Positions 55,776-63,769 of a DNA stretch of 64,000 nucleotides are shown here, piece by piece (position 1 is the first letter of the stretch; every line of letters begins with the position of its first letter). The stretch comes from Candidatus Flexifilum affinis (GTDB lineage: Bacteria > Chloroflexota > Anaerolineae > Aggregatilineales > Phototrophicaceae): assembly GCA_016713325.1 (NCBI GenBank), contig JADJPJ010000010.1:142683-206682 (forward strand), written 5' to 3'. The translations under genes were made by a program, and so were the position numbers. A model generated the notes under the pieces. The model was not told the DNA's origin, ran no database searches, and was given only the letters and a program-made list of their open reading frames with translations.

Positions 55776-57479
55776 ATGAAGCGCCGAAGCAAGATCTTTT
55801 CTTTCTTCATGCTGTTGTCACTCCTGTTCCTCGTCACCACAGGGGCGCTTTACGCACAGGACGCCGCGCCGCGCGTGCTGCGCATCGCCTCTCTCACCGA
55901 ACCGCCCGGCCTGGTCGGGTACGTTGATGTGCGCGGCGCGGCGATCTATTTCAACGAAATCTATAACCTGCCGCCCTGGGGTCTCGACGACCTCGCCAAC
56001 CCGATCCCGATCCTGGTCGAAGAGATTCCCAGCATCGAAAACGGCGGCGTGGTCAACGCCGATGGCAAGACGACGGTCTCCTTCACGATCGCCGATTGGG
56101 CGGTCTGGTCGGATGGTGAGCCGATCACGGCGGCGGACTTCATTCTGCCGTTCGATATGATGAACGACGGCATTTCGATCATGATCGCCAACCGCTTTGC
56201 CAACGGCGCGGCGGTTGAAAGCGTGGCGCAGGGTGAGACGGAAAAAGATGTCGTCGTCACTTTTGCCGCTCCCCAGCCCGACATCACCAACACCTGGGTG
56301 ATGCCGCTGCCCGATCACGCGCTGCGCCCGCTCTACGAGACCGCGCTCGCCGAAGGCAAGGGTTTTGATACTCTCACCGACTGGATTCGCGCGCCGCAGG
56401 TTGGCAATAACGCCTTTGTGTTCGCCGAATGGGTCTCCGGCAGCTTCCTCCGCTTCACGCGCAACGAAAACTACTGGAAAGATGTGTACTTCGACGAACT
56501 GAACATCGCTTTCTATCCCGACCCGACGGTGCTGGCGCAAACGCTGGCGACCGGCGGCGCGGATATGGCGACGGGGCTGCCCCTGATCGAGTCGATGGAT
56601 TTTGTCGCCATGACGCCGACAATGGAAGTGCTGACCAACTTCACCGGCACGCGCATTGAGCTTCAGTTGAACCTTGGCGAGACGGGCCACCCGGCGTTGA
56701 AAGACCCGCGCGTGCGCCAGGCGCTCGTCATGGCGATCGACCGCCAGTCGCTGTCCGATGATCTGTTCAACGGCCTGACGCACGCCCCGCGCAGCTACTG
56801 GGACGGCACGCCGTGGTTCAACCCGGATACGCCCTTCATCGACTACGATCCCGAAGGCGCGCTCGCCCTGATGCGTGAAGCGGGTTGGTACGATGACGAC
56901 GGCGACGGCATCCTGGAAGCGCATGGCGTCGATGGAATCGAGGACGGCACGCCGCTGCAGTTCCGCAGCAACACCTATTCGGATGCCTGGTCAGGACCGT
57001 ACCGGAATACTCAGTTGGCGCTGCAAGACATGCTGACCGAATTCGGCATCGACGTGGAAATCAGCGAACAGCCCTTCGGCACACTGCAAGCGTCGTTCAC
57101 CGATGGCGGCATTCTGCCGACGGGTCAGTTCGACATTCACGTCGCCGGGTGGGGCGTGGGCGTGAGCAAGATCGCGCAGCCGAACCAGTGGGCGTGTGAA
57201 GAGATTCCAAGTGAAGCCGTCCCCGCGGGGATCAACTTCAACGGCGTGTGCTATCCTGAGATGGACGCGCAGTGGGCGAAGCTCTCCACCGAGCTCGATC
57301 CGGCGGCGCGCCAGGAAGCGGCCAACTGGATTCAGAACTTCATGGCGGAAGAGAACTTCATGGTGTTCCTCGTCGGCATGCCGGATGCCATCGTCAAGAG
57401 CACTGCGCTCGAAAACGTGCGCTTCGGGCAGGGCAACACCCGCTTCTTTGCGGTCAACGAGTGGAGCATAAGTTCGTAA
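55776..57479 (+). CDS. Peptide-type ABC substrate-binding protein (SBP family 5)
   Basis: A 567-residue extracytoplasmic binding protein with a signal peptide ending near GALYAQ. Family 5 features are visible: the PALKDPRVRQALVMAIDRQ segment, a DDDGDGIL stretch before the C-terminal lobe, and a final AEENFMVFLVGMPD part. The ATG at 55776 follows AAGGAG. It starts the importer operon and is separated from the permeases by a hairpin. Peptides, nickel or oligosaccharides are all possible ligands of this family; neighbours favour peptides. Confidence 0.85.
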   Translation: MKRRSKIFSFFMLLSLLFLVTTGALYAQDAAPRVLRIASLTEPPGLVGYVDVRGAAIYFNEIYNLPPWGLDDLANPIPILVEEIPSIENGGVVNADGKTTVSFTIADWAVWSDGEPITAADFILPFDMMNDGISIMIANRFANGAAVESVAQGETEKDVVVTFAAPQPDITNTWVMPLPDHALRPLYETALAEGKGFDTLTDWIRAPQVGNNAFVFAEWVSGSFLRFTRNENYWKDVYFDELNIAFYPDPTVLAQTLATGGADMATGLPLIESMDFVAMTPTMEVLTNFTGTRIELQLNLGETGHPALKDPRVRQALVMAIDRQSLSDDLFNGLTHAPRSYWDGTPWFNPDTPFIDYDPEGALALMREAGWYDDDGDGILEAHGVDGIEDGTPLQFRSNTYSDAWSGPYRNTQLALQDMLTEFGIDVEISEQPFGTLQASFTDGGILPTGQFDIHVAGWGVGVSKIAQPNQWACEEIPSEAVPAGINFNGVCYPEMDAQWAKLSTELDPAARQEAANWIQNFMAEENFMVFLVGMPDAIVKSTALENVRFGQGNTRFFAVNEWSISS

Positions 57480-57489
57480 GCAAGGTTGC

Positions 57490-57525
57490 ATGGCTGTCCG
57501 CGGGCGCGATCTCGCGGACAGCCAT
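57490..57525 (+). terminator. Hairpin after the peptide-binding protein gene
   Basis: A perfect 13-bp inverted repeat (ATGGCTGTCCGCG and CGCGGACAGCCAT) with a 10-base loop, beginning 10 bases after the stop codon. It is followed by CTATCTAG, without a long T run. Like the ones after other binding-protein genes here, it probably boosts or limits mRNA downstream. Confidence 0.7.
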
Positions 57526-57542
57526 CTATCTAGGGGAACCTG

Positions 57543-58589
57543 ATGGGTCGTTATACCGCGCGCCGCCTGCTTGAGGCGCTGCCAGTCCTGTTCGTCATCA
57601 GCCTCGTGCTGTTCGTCCTCATGAATTCCATTGGCGATCCGCTTGCCATCCTCTCACGCGAGCCTAATCGCCCGACGGGCGCGCAGCTTGAGCGCTTGCG
57701 GCGGCAGCTGGGGCTGGATCAGCCGATCCTGTTGCAGTACGTCTACTGGCTGATTGGCAACGACTGGACGCTGGTGGATGCCGACGGCGATGGCGATACC
57801 GACGAGGGCATGTACGGCACGCGGCAGGGGATTCTGCGCGGGGATCTTGGCCTGTCGCTGGTGACGCGCCAGCCTGTCGCTGAACGCATCATCGAACGCC
57901 TGCCCAACACGCTCATCCTCATGATCCCGGTGTACCTCCTCGTGCTGATGCTGGCGATCGGTCTGGGGATCGTCTCGGCACTGCGCCAGTATTCTTTCGC
58001 GGATAATCTGCTCACGACGAGCGCCTATGTGCTGCGCTCCATGCCGATCTTTTTCATCTCCCTGGGCATGATCTTCATATTCTCGGTCTGGTTCCGGCAG
58101 ATCGGGCTGCCTGCTACGCCGATCGCCGGGATGTATATCCCGGGCGAACCGCCAACGCTGGTGAACCTGCTGCGCAGCATGATCCTCCCCGTGTTGAGCC
58201 TGACGCTCATCAGCACGGCAGGGTATATGCGCTATATCCGCGCCAGTATCCTTGAGGTGATGAATCACGACTACGTGCGCACCGCGCGCTCCAAAGGTCT
58301 GACCGAACGGCGCACGTTCACCATTCACGTCCTCAAGAACGCGGCCCTGCCTCTGGTGACGCTGGTCGGGATGGATTTACCCTTCATCCTCAGCGGCGCG
58401 GCGATCACCGAAAGTATTTTCGCGTGGCCTGGGATGGGCCGCTTGTTCATCGAAAGCATCTCCGCTTCGGATTTTCCCGTCCTGATGGGTATCCTCATGA
58501 TGATCGCCGTCGCGGTGGTGGTATTCCAGTTGATTGCAGATCTACTCTACTCGGTGATCGATCCGCGTATCTCGCTGAGCTATCGCTAA
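57543..58589 (+). CDS. Peptide ABC transporter permease (DppB type)
   Basis: A 348-residue permease with about six helices, the DppB-type N-terminal signature GRYTARRLLEALPVLFV in part, and the EAA-type loop YVRTARSKGLTERRTF. An aspartate-rich loop at residues 79-89 (DADGDGDTDEG) resembles an EF-hand-like calcium loop and lies in the extracellular loop after the first helix. The end ...DPRISLSYR is typical. The next gene starts 26 bases later. Confidence 0.88.
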   Translation: MGRYTARRLLEALPVLFVISLVLFVLMNSIGDPLAILSREPNRPTGAQLERLRRQLGLDQPILLQYVYWLIGNDWTLVDADGDGDTDEGMYGTRQGILRGDLGLSLVTRQPVAERIIERLPNTLILMIPVYLLVLMLAIGLGIVSALRQYSFADNLLTTSAYVLRSMPIFFISLGMIFIFSVWFRQIGLPATPIAGMYIPGEPPTLVNLLRSMILPVLSLTLISTAGYMRYIRASILEVMNHDYVRTARSKGLTERRTFTIHVLKNAALPLVTLVGMDLPFILSGAAITESIFAWPGMGRLFIESISASDFPVLMGILMMIAVAVVVFQLIADLLYSVIDPRISLSYR

Positions 58590-58614
58590 TGGCGCGGACC
58601 CGGAGAGCGCGGCA

Positions 58615-59574
58615 ATGAGCAGCACAAGCGAGTACAGCACGACGGCACGGGCGACCCCGGTGGTGGTGATTGCGCGGCGCGAACGACCGCGCACGTTGAT
58701 CGGGCTGATGGCGCGGCGCTTCCGCGCGCATCGTATGGCGATGCTTGGCTTGGTCCTGCTGCTGCTCGTCGTCGTCTACCTCGTAATCGGGTCGTTCGCC
58801 TTCACCGAAGCGTATTCCAACGACGTGAACATCCGCGCCAAGTGGCTGGCGCCAAACGCCGAACACCCGATGGGGACGGACGGTGTCGGGCGCGATGTCA
58901 TGGCGCGCACCATCTATGGCGGACAGATTTCGCTGGCGATCAGCCTGCTGTCGATGCTCGTGACGACTTTCGTCGGCACGCTGTTTGGCCTGCTTTCCGG
59001 GTACTATCGCGGATGGGTGGACAGCGTCATCATGCGGATCACCGAAGCGCTGATGAGCATTCCGCTGCTGTTTCTGCTGCTGGTCGTGTCCAAATTCATT
59101 GGCGGCAGTCTGCCGGAAGTGACGGTTCTGGGTCGTTCCATCAGCGGCAGCGTGTTCGTGATCATTCTGGTCCTTGGCTTCACGACCTGGATGGGGCTGG
59201 CGCGTCTGGTGCGCGCCAACGTGCTTTCGCTCAAGCAGCGGGAATTCGTGGTCGCGGCGGTGGCGCTCGGCGCGTCGGACTGGCGCATCATCTGGCGGCA
59301 CATTCTGCCCAATACCCTCGCGCCGATTATTGTCACGGCAACGCTCGGCATTTCCGGCGTGATCCTCGCCGAAGCCTACGCCAGCTTCCTCGGCATGGGC
59401 GTACAGGCGCCGTCGGCAAGCTGGGGCAACATGGTGCAGGCGGCTATGGAACGGATGGATCGCGCCTGGTGGCTGTGGTTCTTTCCCGGCCTGCTGATCC
59501 TCCTCACCGTCCTGAGCGTCAACTTCATCGGCGACGGCCTGCGCGACGCGCTTGATCCGCACAGCGATAAGTAG
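58615..59574 (+). CDS. Peptide ABC transporter permease (DppC type)
   Basis: A 319-residue partner permease. The N-terminal cytoplasmic part leads to a helix at about 43-63, HPMGTDGVGRDVMARTIYG is the family signature, and the EAA loop is FVVAAVALGASDWRIIW. The end LRDALDPHSDK is typical of DppC. No DppD/DppF ATPase genes follow; a separate ATPase locus would be needed. Confidence 0.88.
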   Translation: MSSTSEYSTTARATPVVVIARRERPRTLIGLMARRFRAHRMAMLGLVLLLLVVVYLVIGSFAFTEAYSNDVNIRAKWLAPNAEHPMGTDGVGRDVMARTIYGGQISLAISLLSMLVTTFVGTLFGLLSGYYRGWVDSVIMRITEALMSIPLLFLLLVVSKFIGGSLPEVTVLGRSISGSVFVIILVLGFTTWMGLARLVRANVLSLKQREFVVAAVALGASDWRIIWRHILPNTLAPIIVTATLGISGVILAEAYASFLGMGVQAPSASWGNMVQAAMERMDRAWWLWFFPGLLILLTVLSVNFIGDGLRDALDPHSDK

Positions 59575-59626
59575 AATTTCAGTGAATTCGGTTTTCAGCG
59601 GCCACTCGCCCAACAACGACAACTTC

Positions 59627-59697
59627 CACGGAGAGGGGCGGGGGCCCCGGCACGGGGGGGGGGGGAAGCGGCCGCCCCCCCCGGGGGGGGGGAGGAA
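59627..59697 (+). other. G/C homopolymer-rich intergenic stretch
   Basis: Between the DppC-type and D-aminoacylase-like genes is a run of 12 G residues, then 8 C, then 9 G, with a GCGGCCGC site between. Low complexity of this type is unusual and may be a sequencing or assembly artefact. It begins with CACGGAGAGGGGCGG, a 15-base sequence also found at 61523-61537. Confidence 0.75.
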
Positions 59698-59705
59698 GAA
59701 ATGCA

Positions 59706-61334
59706 GTGACGGTCTACGATGTGTTGATCCGGGGCGGAATGGTGGTGGATGGCAGCGGCGGCCCGCCGATCGAGGCAGATGTCGCCGTACACGCGGATCG
59801 CATCGCCGCGATCGGGAAAATGCCCACCGATCAGGCGCGGCTCGAAGTCGACGCGCGCGGCATGGTGGTCGCGCCGGGGTTCATCAACATGCTCAGTTGG
59901 GCCGGCGAAGCGCTGCTTCACGATGGGCGTTCGCAGAGCGACATTCGCCAGGGCGTGACTCTGGAAATCATGGGCGAAGGCTTCTCTTACGGGCCCTGGA
60001 ACGAGCCGATCAAGGCGTACTTCCGCCAGAACATGCCCCACCGCGACATCCAGTACGAGATCGAGTGGACGACGCTGGGCGAACACCTGGATCACCTGGC
60101 AGAGCGCGGCGTCAGCCCGAATATCGCTTCGTTTGTCGGCATGACGACGCTGCGTGTGCATGAGTGTGGCTTTGACGACCGACCGCCGACGCCCGCCGAA
60201 CTGGAAACGATGCGCGGACTCACCCGTCAGGCCATGCTTGAGGGCGCCATGGGCGTGTCGTCGGCGCTCATCTATCCCCCTGCGGCCTATTCCAAAACGG
60301 ATGAGTTGATCGCGCTGGCGCAGGTCGCCGCCGAATACGATGGGCTGTACATCTCGCACCTTCGCAGCGAGGGCAACACGCTGTTCGAAGCGTTCGACGA
60401 ATTCCTGACGATTCTGCGCGCCAGCGGCATTCGCGGCGAGATCTATCACCTCAAGGTGATGGGGCAGCGCAACTGGGACAAGCTGGACGAGTGGATCACG
60501 CGCATCGAGCGCGCACAAAACGACGGGCTGTCGATCACGGCGGATATGTATCCCTATCCAGCCGGAGCAACCGGGCTGGATTCGTCCGTGCCGCCCTGGG
60601 CGCACGAAGGGGGACGGGCGGCGCTCAACGTTCGACTGACGGACCCGGAAACGCGCGCACGCATTCTCGAAGAAATGCGCGTCGAATCGACCGAATGGGA
60701 GAACATGCGCCTGCACACCGGATCGGCCGACAAGGTGCTGCTGACCGGTTTTGCCACCGACGCCCTGCGTCGCTACACCGGCTGGTCGCTGGCCCAGGTC
60801 GCCGCCGAACGTGGCACAACGCCCGAAGAAACGATCCTCAATCTGCTGGTCGAGGACAATTCGCGCATTGATACCGTCTACTTCACCATCTCGGAAGCCA
60901 ACCTGCGCCGCCAGCTTGCTCTGCCCTGGGTCAGCTTTTGCTCGGATGAACTATCGGTTGCGCCGGAAGGTCTGTTTCTCAAATCCAACCCGCACCCCCG
61001 CGCCTATGGCGCATTCGCCCGCGTCCTGGGCAAGTACGCTCGCGACGAAGGCGTTCTGTCGCTGACCGAAGCGATTCGCCGACTGGCGGCGCTGCCGGCG
61101 GAGGTGCTGCGCATTGGCGATCGCGGGCAGATTCAGCCGGGGTACTTCGCCGATGTGGTCGTGTTCGATCCCGACAAGATCCAGGATCACGCCACCTTCG
61201 CCCAACCACACCAGTACGCGACGGGAATGCAGCACGTCTTCGTGAACGGCGTGCAGGTGCTGGCGCATGGTGAACACACGGGCGCGCTCCCCGGTCGTGT
61301 CGTGCGCGGTCCCGGCTGGAGGGGCGCGCAGTAG
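59706..61334 (+). CDS. D-aminoacylase/N-acyl-D-amino-acid deacylase-like amidohydrolase
   Basis: A 542-residue protein aligned by eye with N-acyl-D-amino-acid deacylases: N-terminal DVLIRGGMVVDGSG, HLRSEG, ITADMYPYPAG, FCSDELSV and a final GYFADVVVFDP. It lacks the usual HxH metal pair: the usual PGFIDxHxH site reads PGFINMLSWA here. It also lacks the catalytic Cys of D-aminoacylase. It may be a distinct subgroup or a changed enzyme. The GTG start at 59706 has GGAGG about 12 bases upstream, next to the G/C run. Its place after a peptide importer supports D-amino-acid or peptide substrate use. Confidence 0.7.
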   Translation: MTVYDVLIRGGMVVDGSGGPPIEADVAVHADRIAAIGKMPTDQARLEVDARGMVVAPGFINMLSWAGEALLHDGRSQSDIRQGVTLEIMGEGFSYGPWNEPIKAYFRQNMPHRDIQYEIEWTTLGEHLDHLAERGVSPNIASFVGMTTLRVHECGFDDRPPTPAELETMRGLTRQAMLEGAMGVSSALIYPPAAYSKTDELIALAQVAAEYDGLYISHLRSEGNTLFEAFDEFLTILRASGIRGEIYHLKVMGQRNWDKLDEWITRIERAQNDGLSITADMYPYPAGATGLDSSVPPWAHEGGRAALNVRLTDPETRARILEEMRVESTEWENMRLHTGSADKVLLTGFATDALRRYTGWSLAQVAAERGTTPEETILNLLVEDNSRIDTVYFTISEANLRRQLALPWVSFCSDELSVAPEGLFLKSNPHPRAYGAFARVLGKYARDEGVLSLTEAIRRLAALPAEVLRIGDRGQIQPGYFADVVVFDPDKIQDHATFAQPHQYATGMQHVFVNGVQVLAHGEHTGALPGRVVRGPGWRGAQ

Positions 61335-61707
61335 AGTCGCTCTTTGTTCCGTACCACCAGGGGGGCCGGAGCAACTGCGGGTTGCACGCTGCAACACACG
61401 ACGCCTTACGAAGCAAGCAGGGTGAGGGGTAAATGCGCCACGAGAGTTCACCTTGACCATCAATCGCTGCGTTTTTGAGCCAAGCTCACACCAAAAATCG
61501 AATGACTTTTTGCCCCTCTCCGCACGGAGAGGGGCGGTTGAGCGCAGCGAAACGGGGTGAGGTTAAGCAATCCGTGATTCGCTGAATCTGCGCTGTTCTG
61601 TTTCTGGCCGATCGTTCGAGATCGCGATCTGGGGGTGCAATCCGGGTAATCACAAGCGTAATATGATGTGAGTTACGCTCCGTCTTTGTCGCAGAGTCAA
61701 GGTGGTT
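61335..61707. repeat. Intergenic region with a REP-like inverted repeat
   Basis: This 373-base gap contains no gene I can support. A perfect inverted repeat CCCCTCTCC-GCAC-GGAGAGGGG is at 61513-61534, a pattern commonly seen in intergenic repeats of GC-rich genomes. A 12-base palindrome AGATCGCGATCT lies at 61619-61630. A weak promoter-like TAATAT is at 61659-61664, ahead of the aldolase gene. Confidence 0.5.
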
Positions 61708-62706
61708 ATGAGCAGAATGAACAGGCACGAAATCGGCATCGGGAAAGTACGCGCGCTTCAGCGCGTCAGCACATCGGCTGGACATTTCACCATTCTGGCG
61801 GTCGACCATGTCGCCGCTCTGCGGCGCGCGTTGAAGCCCGCCGCGCCGGATCAGGTTCGCGACGAGGAGATTGCCGCCTTCAAGGCGCAGGTGACGCGGG
61901 CACTGGCGCCGGAGTCGAGCGGCGTTCTTCTCGATCCCATGTATGGCGCGGCACAGGCCATCGCCGGGGGATATCTGGGCAGCGCCGGGCTGCTACTGGA
62001 ATTGGAAAACGCGGACTATGCGCTTCAGTCGCCGCTGCTGCGCTGCGAAACGATTTCCGACTGGAACGTGGCCAAGATCAAGCGCATGGGCGGCGATGGG
62101 GTCAAGCTGTTCTACTTCTACAACCATGACCAGATCGAGCACGCGCGACAGCAGGACGACCTGCTGATGCAGATTGTCGCGGACTGCACCGAGCACGACA
62201 TTCCGTTTTACGCCGAGCCGATCCTTTACCCGGCCGGCGCTCCGACCCCCGTGCACCAGGAGCGCTTCACCGGGCTGGTCATTGCCGCGGCGCAGCGGGT
62301 CGAGGGACTCGGCGCGGATATCCTCAAGATGGAATTTCCCCTGAGTGCCGCGCAGTGGGGTGACCCGGCGGCCGCGCGCGCCGCCTGCGACGAACTTCAC
62401 GCCGCGACGACGATCCCCTGGGTGCTGCTCAGCGCCGGCGTGGACTTCGAGACGTTCTGCCAGCAGGTGGAGATCGCCTGCGCCGCCGGGGCATCGGGCG
62501 TGATTGCCGGGCGGGCGGTGTGGGGAGATGCGGCGCACATCGCCGACCTGGAGGCGCGACAGGCATGGCTGGAGACGACGGGTCGTGAGCGCATGCGCCA
62601 ACTCGCCGAACTGACGCGCCTGGGCGAACCGTGGATGGAGCGGCTGACGCCGGCGCCCATTACGAGCACATGGTATCGCGAGTATGCAGGCGAACCGGCC
62701 CTGTAG
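61708..62706 (+). CDS. Class I aldolase, tagatose-1,6-bisphosphate aldolase (LacD)-like
   Basis: A 332-residue class I aldolase of the LacD/DeoC-like group. Features seen: the FTILAVDH segment, GVKLFYFYNHD, YAEPILYP and the Schiff-base Lys in ADILKMEFP. The ATG at 61708 was chosen for AAGG five bases upstream. It has a single-gene transcription unit with a terminator 46 bases after the stop. The substrate may be a ketose bisphosphate or other sugar phosphate. Confidence 0.8.
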   Translation: MSRMNRHEIGIGKVRALQRVSTSAGHFTILAVDHVAALRRALKPAAPDQVRDEEIAAFKAQVTRALAPESSGVLLDPMYGAAQAIAGGYLGSAGLLLELENADYALQSPLLRCETISDWNVAKIKRMGGDGVKLFYFYNHDQIEHARQQDDLLMQIVADCTEHDIPFYAEPILYPAGAPTPVHQERFTGLVIAAAQRVEGLGADILKMEFPLSAAQWGDPAAARAACDELHAATTIPWVLLSAGVDFETFCQQVEIACAAGASGVIAGRAVWGDAAHIADLEARQAWLETTGRERMRQLAELTRLGEPWMERLTPAPITSTWYREYAGEPAL

Positions 62707-62751
62707 ATCGCAGCCCGATCGACGCCACACCTGAATAGGCATGACAGAATA

Positions 62752-62779
62752 CGACGCGCTCCCACCTCGGAGCGCGTCG
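62752..62779 (+). terminator. Terminator after the LacD-like gene
   Basis: An 11-bp perfect inverted repeat, CGACGCGCTCC and GGAGCGCGTCG, with a 6-base loop, followed by GCTTTGTCC. It ends the aldolase transcript. The remaining 62780-63025 sequence holds no supported gene; one reading frame on the minus strand (63213-62803) overlaps the TIR gene and may hold a continuation of it. Confidence 0.75.
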
Positions 62780-63025
62780 GCTTTGTCCGGAACGCAACGT
62801 CGTCAATGAAGCGGTCGGCGGTCGACGTTCACGGGGCAGTCGTGAAGCGGATGCTCTTGTCTGGGCTTATCATCTTGAATGGTCTGCCGATTAAGTTCGG
62901 TAAGTGGCGCCAGCGCGTGGGTGAATCGCGAATCGACCAGAGATTCCGCTTCCTCAATCCACAGGACACTCGCGGATGAACGGGGAGCGCGGTCGGAATA
63001 ATTCGGGAAAGGGGGAGTACTCTCC

Positions 63026-63685
63026 TCAGCGTTCGCTCGTGAGTTTCGCGGCTGCGCTACAGGAATCAATCGTTCTTGTAAGGGGTGGCGAAAGAAACGG
63101 GTCGTCCACCGGCGGCTGCGCCAGGGAGTCTTCATCAAAGGCATACTGGCCATACGACTCTTCTCGCTGATGAAGTTTTCTTTTGCGCTGTGGAGGAACG
63201 TCTCGTTCCTCACGGTCTTCGTGCAGCTTCAACCGTTCACGGCGCTGCGCCAGATTGGGCCAGCGGGTGACAAGGCCAGGGGTAGGCGATGGTTCAAAAT
63301 GTGGGAGCACCTGCACAAGCTGTCGAATCGCGTGATCGAATGCCTGGGTGCAGAAATCGACATGATGCACCCGTTCGAGCCGGAAGGGCAGTTTCACGTT
63401 TTCGACGATGAGCGGAATGACCGGCTTGTTGCGCTGAAGAAAGAACGACCACTCGTCCCAGACGTTGTCGGATTCGAAAGAGGCCTGGGTGTGGACGAGG
63501 ATCAGATGCGTGCAGGTCTCCAGCGCTTCCTGGATGACCCGATCCCACCGGTGACCCGGGGGAATATCCGCCACGTCCATCCAGACGGCTACCCCCTGAG
63601 CGTAGAGTTCGTCATACAGCCGCGTCGCGAAGGCCCGGTCGTTTGAACTATAGCTGATGAAGACGTCCTTCTCGTTCACGGCCAT
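63026..63685 (-). CDS. TIR-domain protein
   Basis: A 219-residue protein with an N-terminal TIR domain (residues 1-140). It starts DVFISYSSNDR, has GVAVWMDVADI and the NVWDEWSFF box with Glu78 at the position of the TIR NADase Glu. The C-terminal 80 residues are charged and have no recognised fold. It is in a different position and orientation from the giant TIR-STAND protein but shares the effector type. No ATP-binding domain is present, so it may be activated by another protein or be an NAD-degrading effector on its own. A perfect inverted repeat lies about 55 bases upstream of its start. Confidence 0.8.
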   Translation of the reverse strand: MAVNEKDVFISYSSNDRAFATRLYDELYAQGVAVWMDVADIPPGHRWDRVIQEALETCTHLILVHTQASFESDNVWDEWSFFLQRNKPVIPLIVENVKLPFRLERVHHVDFCTQAFDHAIRQLVQVLPHFEPSPTPGLVTRWPNLAQRRERLKLHEDREERDVPPQRKRKLHQREESYGQYAFDEDSLAQPPVDDPFLSPPLTRTIDSCSAAAKLTSER

Positions 63686-63739
63686 TGTCCATTCGCTGCG
63701 AGGCTGACCCTACTACTAAACTACCCTACAATGCTCAGA

Positions 63740-63769
63740 TCCTGGTGTAACAGTTTTGTTACACCAGGA
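63740..63769 (-). promoter_or_regulatory. Perfect inverted repeat upstream of the TIR gene
   Basis: A 12-bp inverted repeat, TCCTGGTGTAAC and GTTACACCAGGA, separated by 6 bases. It is centred about 70 bases upstream of the TIR start on the minus strand and may be an operator. The rest of the sequence to 64000 shows only short reading frames (for example at 63820 and 63900) that I cannot support as genes. Confidence 0.45.

Noticed and set aside
62803-63213. Minus-strand reading frame downstream of and overlapping the TIR gene
   Set aside because: No start with a ribosome site and no family. It may be a continuation of the TIR gene in another frame, but nothing proves it.
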